Below, in pieces: positions 7,673-15,960 of a stretch of DNA of 64,000 nucleotides. Position 1 is the stretch's first letter. Every line of letters begins with the position of its first letter. The notes under the pieces were generated by a model. That model saw only the letters and a program-made list of their open reading frames with translations, made no database searches and was not told where the DNA came from. The translations under genes were made by a program, and so were the position numbers. The stretch spans positions 496,001-560,000 of the forward strand of contig NZ_CP019288.1 in assembly GCF_009901525.1 (NCBI RefSeq), read 5' to 3'. Source of the DNA: Kordia antarctica. GTDB taxonomy: Bacteria; Bacteroidota; Bacteroidia; Flavobacteriales; Flavobacteriaceae.

Positions 7673-9610
7673 ATGGCACAAGGATGGATACGCGCATACG
7701 GAGATGAATTTAGATTTTTCAAAAATAAAAATCCGAAAAGGAAAGAACGATCTTTTTTTAGAAAATCATTTACAACTTCACTTTTTGAAACTACTGATGA
7801 TACTTCTACAGTACTCAAAACATTACATTGGGGAGATGAAATTACACTTCCTGAAGGTATTGGTTCCGCATCATGGACAAAAGCTATGGTTGATGGAATA
7901 GAGGGTTTTGTTAGAAGATGGCATGCCGTAGAAATTGGTTATTTAGCTAAAGATACTACAGATTCGAAAACGCCTTACACTACACGATTAGAATTAAATA
8001 ACGACGAATATAAGAAGGATTTACTTTGGGGAGATGTAATTCAGATTCGAAAACGAGAAGGCGATGAATGCTTAATTCGTGCTAGAGGTTGGTATGGTAA
8101 ATTGCCAGCACGACTTATTAGCGAAACAGGAATTTTGGATGTTAGTTTTATCGATGTTGGGCAAGGTGACGGCGTATTAGTACGATTTCCAGAAGGTAAA
8201 CACATGTTAATTGATGGTGGATTGGAACGAACGAACCAAATGACAGGGAAAAATGCCGCAGATTTTGTCGATTGGAAATTCTTTTCAGATTACGGCGATT
8301 ATTCCATTACACTAGATAGTATGATGGCTTCTCATTGTGATGCAGATCATTACGGCGGACTTTGGGATTTGGTAAAGTACGATCCGAAGAAAGATGAAGA
8401 ATTAGATTGTATTGAATTCACAGCCAAAGAGTTTCATCATGCAGGATTATCTACTTGGGTTAAAAAAGACGATACGCACAAAGATAAACTTGGTCCAACA
8501 GATGATGGATGGTTTGTCAGACTTTTAGGAGATAGTGCAGATGCTAAACGCTGTTTAGATAAAACGAATACTGATACTTTAAATGGCAATTGGAAGAGTT
8601 TTATTAAGAAGATTCTAGCATTAGAACATCAAACTCAATTTCAAAGAATAGGTGTAAAGGCGGAAGATTTGGCAACCAATAAACCTTTGCCTGAATTATG
8701 GAAAGATGAAACAGCATGTAGTATAAAAGTGTTGGCGCCAGTGACTAAAAATAAAAATGGAAAAATTGCCTTGAAAGACCTTGGAAATACCGGAATAAAT
8801 AAAAATGGACATAGTATTTGTTTGCGTCTTGATTATGGAAAAGCACGTATTTTATTAACAGGCGATTTAAATACGGCTAGTATGAACTGGCTAACGGAAG
8901 CCTACGGTGACAAAATAGATAACTTTAATTGCGATGTTGCCAAAGCATGTCATCACGGAAGTCACGACATATCTTTCAAATTTTTAAAACACATCAATGC
9001 TGGCGCAACTGTTATATCTTCGGGTGATGCAGAAGGGTATGCGCATCCAAGACCTGAAGTTGTTGCTGCAAGTGCTGTGACAGGACATTTTGAACTTGAT
9101 GAAGAAAAAGACCGATTGATAACTCCGTTGATATATATGACTGAAATTGAGCGTTCTGTATCTCTAGGAAAAGTAAGTCATATTAAAATTCAAAATCATT
9201 CCAATGGCGATGGAACAGTTTCAGATAAAGCATTATTAGCTTTAAAAAAGAGAGAAATAAAAGATAACGCACTATTTTCATATGAAGAACGAAATGCATT
9301 TGATACGATCAAAGATAAAAACGAAAAAAAAGCGTTTAAAAAAGAAATTATTGAGCGTGAAAAAGCATTCATTGCATCTACGGAATCTGAACACAAACAA
9401 TCGAAAACTACGGCAAGTTATCATTACAGAAGCGTGCACAAACTCTTTACAATTAATTACGGAACGCAACCAATAGAAAAAACACGTATTTTAACCAAAA
9501 ACCATTATGGATTGGTAAATATCCGAACGGATGGAGAAACGATTATGTGCGCAACGATGAAGGAATCTGGCGGCGGATGGACGATTCATACGTTTCCAGC
9601 TAGATTTTAA
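7673..9610 (+). CDS. ComEC/Rec2-type metallo-beta-lactamase-fold hydrolase, soluble, with SH3-like N-terminus
   Basis: 645 residues. Residues ~1-155 look like two SH3-type segments (LHWGDEITLPEG and LLWGDVIQIRKREG recur at a similar spacing). From ~160 comes a ComEC-like MBL domain: FIDVGQGDGVLVRFPEGKHM, LIDGG, metal motif SHCDADHYGG, RILLTGDL, and ACHHGSHD with GDAEGYAHPRPEV. These match the hydrolase half of ComEC, which degrades the non-transported DNA strand, but no membrane segments are present. Stand-alone forms are often accessory nucleases. The large insertion and the C-terminal tail (about residues 480-645) are unassigned. Monocistronic. Confidence 0.8.
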   Translation: MAQGWIRAYGDEFRFFKNKNPKRKERSFFRKSFTTSLFETTDDTSTVLKTLHWGDEITLPEGIGSASWTKAMVDGIEGFVRRWHAVEIGYLAKDTTDSKTPYTTRLELNNDEYKKDLLWGDVIQIRKREGDECLIRARGWYGKLPARLISETGILDVSFIDVGQGDGVLVRFPEGKHMLIDGGLERTNQMTGKNAADFVDWKFFSDYGDYSITLDSMMASHCDADHYGGLWDLVKYDPKKDEELDCIEFTAKEFHHAGLSTWVKKDDTHKDKLGPTDDGWFVRLLGDSADAKRCLDKTNTDTLNGNWKSFIKKILALEHQTQFQRIGVKAEDLATNKPLPELWKDETACSIKVLAPVTKNKNGKIALKDLGNTGINKNGHSICLRLDYGKARILLTGDLNTASMNWLTEAYGDKIDNFNCDVAKACHHGSHDISFKFLKHINAGATVISSGDAEGYAHPRPEVVAASAVTGHFELDEEKDRLITPLIYMTEIERSVSLGKVSHIKIQNHSNGDGTVSDKALLALKKREIKDNALFSYEERNAFDTIKDKNEKKAFKKEIIEREKAFIASTESEHKQSKTTASYHYRSVHKLFTINYGTQPIEKTRILTKNHYGLVNIRTDGETIMCATMKESGGGWTIHTFPARF

Positions 9611-9716
9611 ATTATACGCAAATGAACATAAAATAGCACATTTTCATTTTTCTAATTTGACACAAAATAATATTCAAGAAATTGGATGGAAGTCGCATCA
9701 ACTCAAAACAAGGTTG

Positions 9717-9724
9717 TACATTTG
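9717..9724 (+). promoter_or_regulatory. Candidate -7 box of the DMT exporter
   Basis: TACATTTG matches TAnnTTTG, 17 bases before the ATG at 9742, implying a very short leader and excluding the TTG start at 9682. Confidence 0.4.
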
Positions 9725-9741
9725 CGGTTTACCAAAATTAC

Positions 9742-10632
9742 ATGAAACCAATACCTTCAAAAGTCCTCATTATACTTGCATTTATCGCCATTTACATCAT
9801 TTGGGGAAGCACGTATTTATTGAATAAAATTGCGGTTACAGAGTTGCCAGCATTTTTTTTAGCATCTGTTCGTTTTTTCTTTTCCAGTATATTATTATTC
9901 GGATTAGCGAAAATAACTGGTGCAAAAATAGGAATCAGCAAACGACAGCTTTTAAATTCTTTAATTGTTGGTTTTTTGTTTATGGTTTCTGGAAACGGAA
10001 TTTTTGTATGGGCTTTAAAATATCTTGATAGCGGTTTTGCTGCTTTATTGGCTTCTACACATCCATTATTCGTTTTGATTATGATGCGTTTGATCGATAA
10101 AAAAAAGATGAAAACAAAGTCCATTATTGGCGTTGCATTGGGTATTATTGGAATGTATTTATTGGTAAGTCAAAAGGAATTTGTAACTGATGACGATACA
10201 TTAATCGGAATTCTAATGATTTTTGTATGTATCATCGGTTGGAGTTATGCAGGCGTTTTTGTGGCAAAAGCTGATTTACCCAAAAGTCCTTTGGTCAGTA
10301 CTGGTTATCAAATGGCAATTGCAAGTGTTTTGCTCGCAATTATTAGTTTTGCGCTAGGCGAAGAATGGACTTCTCCATTAATTTGGAGTTCAGACGTAAA
10401 ATGGTCAATGATTTTGTTGATTATTTTTGGAAGTATTGTAGCATTCACGGCTTTCAATTACTTACTAAAAGAAGTTTCCACAGAAAAAGTCGCAACGTCA
10501 TCTTACGTAAATCCTATAGTCGCACTGATTTTAGGTTGGTATGTGTTGGATGAACAACTCACAACACAATCCATCATTGCGGCAGTCATTTTATTGGCTG
10601 GTGTTTATTTTATTACATCTAGGAAGAAGTAG
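9742..10632 (+). CDS. EamA/DMT-superfamily transporter (RhaT/YedA-like)
   Basis: 296 residues from ATG 9742; a TTG at 9682 would add 20 non-membrane residues and lies upstream of the probable promoter. About ten hydrophobic helices form two EamA halves. The first starts IIWGSTYLLNKIAV, a typical DMT signature; the second ends in VNPIVALILGWYVLDEQLTTQSIIAAVILLAGVYFI. Such inner-membrane carriers export amino acids or other metabolites. The substrate is unknown. Confidence 0.88.
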   Translation: MKPIPSKVLIILAFIAIYIIWGSTYLLNKIAVTELPAFFLASVRFFFSSILLFGLAKITGAKIGISKRQLLNSLIVGFLFMVSGNGIFVWALKYLDSGFAALLASTHPLFVLIMMRLIDKKKMKTKSIIGVALGIIGMYLLVSQKEFVTDDDTLIGILMIFVCIIGWSYAGVFVAKADLPKSPLVSTGYQMAIASVLLAIISFALGEEWTSPLIWSSDVKWSMILLIIFGSIVAFTAFNYLLKEVSTEKVATSSYVNPIVALILGWYVLDEQLTTQSIIAAVILLAGVYFITSRKK

Positions 10633-10678
10633 GGATTTGGAAAAATTTACATAATTTCAATAGGTTATTTTATTTAGT

Positions 10679-10713
10679 GTCCGTAAATTTGTCCGTGTCC
10701 GCATAAACGTCCG
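10679..10713. repeat. Four GTCCG direct repeats upstream of the methyltransferase
   Basis: GTCCG occurs at 10679, 10691, 10697 and 10709, spaced 12, 6 and 12 bases. Short direct repeats like these resemble arm-type sites in front of Bacteroidetes tyrosine-integrase genes. The downstream protein begins with an integrase arm-binding domain, so this is probably a captured integrase regulatory/attachment region (inference). Confidence 0.5.
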
Positions 10714-10724
10714 CAATTCAAAAT

Positions 10725-12938
10725 ATGGCTACAATAAATTTCTATCTCGATAAACCTGATAAAAAAGGATTCTCTCCGATTCACTTAACAATTAATTGTA
10801 ATTCTGAACGAGTTAAATTATCAACAGGGGAAAAAATAAAGCAAGAAAATTTTGACAAAGAGACTCAATCAGTAAAAGAAAACTCCGAAAGAGCAACAGA
10901 AATAAATCATTACTTAGCTTATTTGAAAGATAGGGCAGATGATTTATTAAATAACTCCTATAAAAAGAGTTATACAAATAATGATATAAAGAAAATGTTA
11001 AATGGCTTTGTAAGTGCTTATAAGGAAAACCATAGCGTGAAAATTGTAAGAGAACAAGTTGAGTTATATGGCAATCCATTTACTTTTGTAGATTTATTTG
11101 CTGGTGCTGGTGGTTTTAGTGAAGGATTTTTACAAGCTGAACATAATAATAAGTTTTTTGACTTTCTTGTTGCTAATGATATTAATGAAAATGCTGAATT
11201 AACTCATGTCGTAAGATATAATCATCAATTAGGTTTAGATGCAGATTTTTTATGTCAAGATATAACTGAACCTGATTTTTTAGATAACTTACTTTCCAAA
11301 ACTAAAGATAAACAAGTTGATGTTGTATGTGGTGGACCACCTTGCCAAAGTTTTAGTTTAGCCGGTAAAAGAAGAAAATTTGACAAGAAAGATGATTTGT
11401 TTTCTCATTATTTAGAAGTAATCAAAGTACTTCAACCAAAGTACTTTATTATGGAAAACGTTAAAGGAATTTTAACAAAAGAGAAAGGAAAAATAAAAGA
11501 GTTGATTCTTAAAGAAATTAACTCAATAGTTGATATTAAAGAAATTCCTCGCTTATCATCTTTTATAAAGTCTTTAAAGAAAACCAATGTTGATAGTAGT
11601 TTCTTATTAGATTGTTTAATTAAGAGAATTGAAATTGAACAGTTCACGGATTCTAAATCAGAAGAAGCAAAAGAGATTTACATAAAAACGATTGATTCTA
11701 AGTTTAAAAAGCTAACTCCAAATATTGCTGATTATAAAACGAGTAAAACTGATGAAAGAATAAGTACAATTAGACACGGTTTTAACCTTTTAGTTAGAAA
11801 TAAAGAATGGGAGAAATTAAAACGTGATATTATTCGTGAAAAGGACTTTTGTAATATTGATAATGATTACTTCGTAGACTCTTTTACTCAATTCCTCACA
11901 GATATAGATTCAAATGAAATAATTAATAAGGTTGAAAAAGCATTTAACAAATTAAATGTAGCAAAAGAATTTAAGCAATCTTGTGATGACATAATCGAAG
12001 CATTAAAAATTTATGTTTTAAACATTGATGATTGTCTTACAATGATTCGTGCTTACTGTGATAAAGTTCAAAACAGAGAGTTAGATGAAATAATAAGCGA
12101 CATAAGACTTTATAAAATAGAAGCTCCATTTATAGCAAATTCATCAAATTACGGAGTTCCTCAAAATAGAGAGCGGGTTTTATTCATTGGATGTAGAAAA
12201 GATCAAAAATTTATATCAGAAATTCCATCAACTGTTACAGAAGAAGAAAAGGTTTCTGTATTTGAAGCGTTGCATGATTTAGATTTCATTGGAAACAATC
12301 AAGAAGCTCATCAATATCATTTAGTTGATATTTCTAAACAATATAATGGAACAGCAAAATTAATGAAAAGCCTTTTAAAGAAACGTTCAATTAATGGCAA
12401 ACCAATTAAAATAAAAGGAAAAACTTTCGCAGAATGGAGTAGAAGTGGTCGATTAAATGGTCGATTTAAAAAAGCTACCAAACCTTTTTACGTTAAAAAT
12501 GAAGAAGCTTTAAATAAAGGAGAAAAAGTTTATGACCTTCTTCACAATCATAAAACAAGTAATCAAGGAGAAGACGTAATTAAGCGTCTTAATATAATCT
12601 TAAAAGAAGGAAATTATAAAAGAGCTCAGGAAGAATTAAATCAATGCGGATTATCTTCTAAAAAGAGAAATTACAACGTATTAAAACCAGATAGTCAAAG
12701 CCCTACGGTTATGACAATTCCTGATGATTATATACATTACAATTCCCCAAGAGCATTAACTGTTAGAGAAATGGCTAGATTGCAATCATTTGATGATTCA
12801 TTTGTTTTTCAAGGTAAACGTTCCACAGGCGGAAATAATAGAAAAACAGAATTACCTCAATATACTTTGGTTGGCAATGCTGTACCACCATTAATGGCTA
12901 GAGCTGTAGCTTTAGAAATATTGAAGAATATTAAATAA
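10725..12938 (+). CDS. DNA (cytosine-5) methyltransferase fused to a tyrosine-recombinase arm-binding domain
   Basis: 737 residues. Residues 1-55 (ATINFYLDKPDKKGFSPIHL, then a STGEKI stretch) match the Arm-DNA-bind domain of Bacteroidetes integrases, and ~55-105 resembles the start of its SAM-like core-binding region. A full C5 methyltransferase follows: motif I FVDLFAGAGG (121-130), IV GGPPCQSFSLAGKR (203-216, Cys207 nucleophile), VI ENVKGI, VIII QNRERV (480-485), IX ALTVREMARLQSF, X VGNAVPP. About 200 helical residues are inserted between VI and VIII. It protects host DNA from the convergent nuclease, whose gene overlaps it by 8 bases at the 3' ends. A translation start inside, around residue 91, cannot be excluded. 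Confidence 0.88.
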   Translation: MATINFYLDKPDKKGFSPIHLTINCNSERVKLSTGEKIKQENFDKETQSVKENSERATEINHYLAYLKDRADDLLNNSYKKSYTNNDIKKMLNGFVSAYKENHSVKIVREQVELYGNPFTFVDLFAGAGGFSEGFLQAEHNNKFFDFLVANDINENAELTHVVRYNHQLGLDADFLCQDITEPDFLDNLLSKTKDKQVDVVCGGPPCQSFSLAGKRRKFDKKDDLFSHYLEVIKVLQPKYFIMENVKGILTKEKGKIKELILKEINSIVDIKEIPRLSSFIKSLKKTNVDSSFLLDCLIKRIEIEQFTDSKSEEAKEIYIKTIDSKFKKLTPNIADYKTSKTDERISTIRHGFNLLVRNKEWEKLKRDIIREKDFCNIDNDYFVDSFTQFLTDIDSNEIINKVEKAFNKLNVAKEFKQSCDDIIEALKIYVLNIDDCLTMIRAYCDKVQNRELDEIISDIRLYKIEAPFIANSSNYGVPQNRERVLFIGCRKDQKFISEIPSTVTEEEKVSVFEALHDLDFIGNNQEAHQYHLVDISKQYNGTAKLMKSLLKKRSINGKPIKIKGKTFAEWSRSGRLNGRFKKATKPFYVKNEEALNKGEKVYDLLHNHKTSNQGEDVIKRLNIILKEGNYKRAQEELNQCGLSSKKRNYNVLKPDSQSPTVMTIPDDYIHYNSPRALTVREMARLQSFDDSFVFQGKRSTGGNNRKTELPQYTLVGNAVPPLMARAVALEILKNIK

Positions 12939-13860
12939 TATCGAAATAAGATAAACTATTACTGAATTTTGGAATTGCACTTTTTACCTCAGTACGAATA
13001 TTATTTGGGTATCCAGTTTGAAAATTATTTGAAAATATTTCTTTTAATGAACGTGCAACGTTGTTTTCGGTTGGAAGTCCCCAATAATTACCGCCAGATA
13101 AATTGGTCACTCTCTTAACCGCTACAGAACTACCTTTGTACTTTGCGTTTTGATTAGAAGGAACTGTTACAAATGAATATGAAAAGTTACTAGCGTTATG
13201 AATATTAAAACCATTTCTACCAATAGTAATATTTCTTCCGCTAAATCCATTTGCAGAATATATCATATCCCAAAGCATCGGAATTTGTGCATTATCATTC
13301 CAATTAGCCTTACATTGAATTACACCAATTTCATAATCATCAAAATCTCTAGCAGAAAGAAAATCTGATAGTTCAGTATTAAATTTTCCTTTTTTGTAGT
13401 TATTTATTAAGTTTCCATTATTGGATATTGCTAACTTAGAAATATCAATATTATAATCTGGTAGATCAGGAAATGTTATAACAGTAATATCTGATTCTGT
13501 GTTACAAGCAAAATTTCCATAATTTACTGTTATAGCATCCTGAATCGGTTTGGGTACTAAACTCATTTTTCTTATGGCAACAGTTCTACTTCCCACTGTA
13601 CAAAGGTTAATATACCAACATACCAATGATTCCCAAGCTACGCCGCCTCCAGATAATTGACCTTGACCACGACCTGAAGCCCCAGTAGTTCTAAATATAT
13701 CTGATAATGAATCTCCAAGATTAATAACATCTAATTCATTATAATTATTTCCTAAAATTTGATTTGTTTTTATTTTCCAAGTTGGCCAACAATTTTTAAA
13801 TGTATTTGCTGTAAATAAGCTTTCTATTGATATTTTTCTGAAGTATTCTGGTATTGTCAT
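12931..13860 (-). CDS. Putative type II restriction endonuclease (PD-(D/E)xK-like)
   Basis: 309 residues with no family I can name, but in the classic restriction context. A likely nuclease core is Glu in AWESLVCWYINL, Asp in NTESDITVITFPD and the strand IGVIQCKANWND with a Q-x-K pair. A Gly/Ser-rich segment (TGASGRGQGQLSGGGVAWE) precedes it. It would cleave unmethylated DNA at the site modified by the neighbouring C5 enzyme. The gene is convergent to the methyltransferase and lies 25 bases downstream of a small HTH gene, consistent with controller-regulated delayed expression. Confidence 0.7.
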   Translation of the reverse strand: MTIPEYFRKISIESLFTANTFKNCWPTWKIKTNQILGNNYNELDVINLGDSLSDIFRTTGASGRGQGQLSGGGVAWESLVCWYINLCTVGSRTVAIRKMSLVPKPIQDAITVNYGNFACNTESDITVITFPDLPDYNIDISKLAISNNGNLINNYKKGKFNTELSDFLSARDFDDYEIGVIQCKANWNDNAQIPMLWDMIYSANGFSGRNITIGRNGFNIHNASNFSYSFVTVPSNQNAKYKGSSVAVKRVTNLSGGNYWGLPTENNVARSLKEIFSNNFQTGYPNNIRTEVKSAIPKFSNSLSYFDII

Positions 13861-13885
13861 ATGTATTTAGGCTATTATAACTTTC

Positions 13886-14098
13886 TTATTTTAATTTGAG
13901 ATCCGCACATATTTCTTTGAAAATTTCACAAGGATTTATATCAATTGCTAATGCAATTAAATATAATTCGTTTACTCTAAGTTTTGTACGTTTATTATTT
14001 GCTAACTCACTAAGTCTAGTCTTGCTAATTCCTGTTTTTCTTGAAACGTCGGAACGATTAACTGATTTTCTTGATAGGAACAATCCTAATTCGGTCAT
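13886..14098 (-). CDS. XRE-family HTH regulator, probable R-M controller (C) protein
   Basis: 70 residues, almost entirely one lambda-Cro/C1 HTH domain (MTELGLFLSRKSVNRSDVSR, KTGISKTRLSELANN, recognition helix near SKTRLSELAN). It lies directly upstream of, and in the same direction as, the restriction gene. Small proteins in this position (C proteins) bind palindromic C-boxes at their own promoter and delay nuclease expression until methylation is complete. A perfect 11-base inverted repeat upstream (14144/14203) is a candidate operator. Confidence 0.82.
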   Translation of the reverse strand: MTELGLFLSRKSVNRSDVSRKTGISKTRLSELANNKRTKLRVNELYLIALAIDINPCEIFKEICADLKLK

Positions 14099-14143
14099 TA
14101 TTTTCTATTTTTTGGAACATAAATTTAAATAATAAGATAAAGT

Positions 14144-14213
14144 ATTCCGATTTTAAGAATATTTGATTTCAATTTTATCTGTTTTTAAGTTTATTTGTTT
14201 AGAAAATCGGAAT
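14144..14213. promoter_or_regulatory. Candidate operator: inverted repeat upstream of the controller gene
   Basis: ATTCCGATTTT (14144-14154) and AAAATCGGAAT (14203-14213) are perfect reverse complements with a 48-base spacer. They lie 46 bases upstream of the controller start, within the 308-base gap before the helicase gene. The gap is otherwise very AT-rich and holds no gene that I see. Confidence 0.4.
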
Positions 14214-14382
14214 TTATAATCTTAAAATAAGAATTATACTTAGTCAAAAACATTCTAAAGCTCTACAATAGTAAGTTAGATATACTTTTTTGCTAAAATA
14301 AGATTTCAACTTTAAAATATATTTATACAAACCACCCAATTAAATATAACCCAATCAAAACAAATTCCTCCAAAACTCTACT

Positions 14383-14390
14383 TACCTTTG
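14383..14390 (+). promoter_or_regulatory. Candidate -7 box of the DEAD-box helicase
   Basis: TACCTTTG, an exact TAnnTTTG, ends 16 bases before the ATG at 14407. Confidence 0.4.
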
Positions 14391-14406
14391 CCGAAAATTA
14401 TTTTTC

Positions 14407-15747
14407 ATGTCAAAACAGTTTTCAGATTTAGGAATTAATGAACAATTACAGCAGAGTTTAGCGGACTTGCAAATTTCTGTTCCAACGGATATTCAAGAAA
14501 AAACGATTCCGATTATTCTAAATCAAAAAGAAGATGTAGTTGCACTAGCAAAAACAGGAACTGGGAAAACTGCTGCTTTCGGATTGCCTTTATTGCAATT
14601 GATTGATACTGAAAACACCGCAATTCAAGCTGTAATCTTAGCACCAACGAGAGAATTGGGAAATCAGATTTTTAATAATTTACAATCTTTTGCAACACAC
14701 AGTCCTAAAATTTCGATTGCTTCCATTTGTGGCGGCGTTCCTATAAAACCTCAAATAGAACGATTGAAAGAAGCTACACATATTATTGTAGCAACTCCTG
14801 GACGTTTGGCAGATTTAGTAAAACGAGAAGCCATCAACATAAAAAATATCTCTTACTTTATTTTAGATGAAGCGGACGAAATGTTAAGCGCGCTGAAAGA
14901 AGGATTGGATAGTATTATTAAAGAAATTCCAAAATCGAGACGAACTTTATTGTTTACAGCGACAATGCCAGGAACCATTAAACAATTGGTTCAGAATTAC
15001 ATGTCAAAACATGTGGTTCATATTGAAGCAGATATGAAAACTGTTGGTCATCAAGGAATTGATCATCAATATGTGGTGGTTGAACCGATTGAAAAACTAG
15101 AAGTTTTGCTTCATTTTTTAAATTCTAAAGAAGGCGAACGCGGAATTATTTTTTGTAAAACGAAAGCCGCAGTTAATAAATTAGCAAAAAAATTAGCTAT
15201 AAATAAGTTCTCTTCTGGAGCAATTCACGGAAGTCTTTCGCAGGGAATTCGTGATCGGATTATGGGACAATTCCGAGAAGGTTATATAGATATTTTGGTT
15301 GCAACCGATTTGGCAGCGCGTGGAATTGATGTCAAAGAAATTTCATATGTTGTCAATTATCATTTGCCAGATACGTTTGACACGTATGTACATAGAAGCG
15401 GACGAACGGCGAGAGCAGGAGCAAAGGGACTTTCCTTATCTGTTATACAAAAAGAAGAAGTGATAGAAATTCCTGAATTTGAAGAAGAATTAGGAATTAC
15501 GTTCAGTGAATTTAAAAAAGCGGACGCACAAAGTATTGAAGAGAATAATGGCTTGTTGTGGGCGAAAAAAATATTCAAGACGAAACCAAATCGTGATGTT
15601 TCGGAAGATTTTAAATCTAAGATAAAAACCATTTTTCATCATTTGACAAAAGAAGAATTGGTAGATAAAATATTCGCAAATTATTTGGCTCAAACAACTA
15701 CTGTTGCTACAAAATCGGAGGTTTCTAAGAAGAAGCGAAATAAGTAA
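14407..15747 (+). CDS. DEAD-box RNA helicase (RhlE/DeaD-like)
   Basis: 446 residues with all helicase motifs: Q motif region PTDIQEKTIP, Walker A AKTGTGKT, PTRELGNQI, TPGRLADL, DEADEM, TATMPGT, then RecA2 motifs IIFCKTKAAV, ATDLAARGIDV and HRSGRTARAG. It unwinds structured RNA in ribosome assembly or cold adaptation. The C-terminal ~75 residues are short and basic (SKKKRNK end), without the DbpA-type RNA-binding domain. Monocistronic; a palindromic repeat element follows. Confidence 0.92.
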   Translation: MSKQFSDLGINEQLQQSLADLQISVPTDIQEKTIPIILNQKEDVVALAKTGTGKTAAFGLPLLQLIDTENTAIQAVILAPTRELGNQIFNNLQSFATHSPKISIASICGGVPIKPQIERLKEATHIIVATPGRLADLVKREAINIKNISYFILDEADEMLSALKEGLDSIIKEIPKSRRTLLFTATMPGTIKQLVQNYMSKHVVHIEADMKTVGHQGIDHQYVVVEPIEKLEVLLHFLNSKEGERGIIFCKTKAAVNKLAKKLAINKFSSGAIHGSLSQGIRDRIMGQFREGYIDILVATDLAARGIDVKEISYVVNYHLPDTFDTYVHRSGRTARAGAKGLSLSVIQKEEVIEIPEFEEELGITFSEFKKADAQSIEENNGLLWAKKIFKTKPNRDVSEDFKSKIKTIFHHLTKEELVDKIFANYLAQTTTVATKSEVSKKKRNK

Positions 15748-15789
15748 TATCAACCCATTGTATATTTCAAATTCAAAAGTACAATGAAG

Positions 15790-15909
15790 CGTCAGGTCGA
15801 GTGATTTTGAGGCACGAAAAATCGTATCGAGAACCTTTCAAGTGTAAAAAACTCCTTTCTCGATACAAATTTTACTCATTTTCAATCGTAAAATTCACTC
15901 GAATTGACG
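15790..15909. repeat. Palindromic dispersed element (~120 bp)
   Basis: Left arm 15790-15832 begins CGTCAGGTCGAGTGATTTT and ends ATCGTATCGAGA. Right arm 15858-15909 is its imperfect reverse complement (TCTCGATACAAATTTTACTC to TTCACTCGAATTGACG). A related single arm is at 4996-5046. It fills most of the gap between the helicase and the SDR gene and could fold into a long cruciform or RNA hairpin. Confidence 0.65.
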
Positions 15910-15960
15910 AATTTTATCAAAATTCACAACTGGCAAAAGAAAATATATTTTTATAATTTT

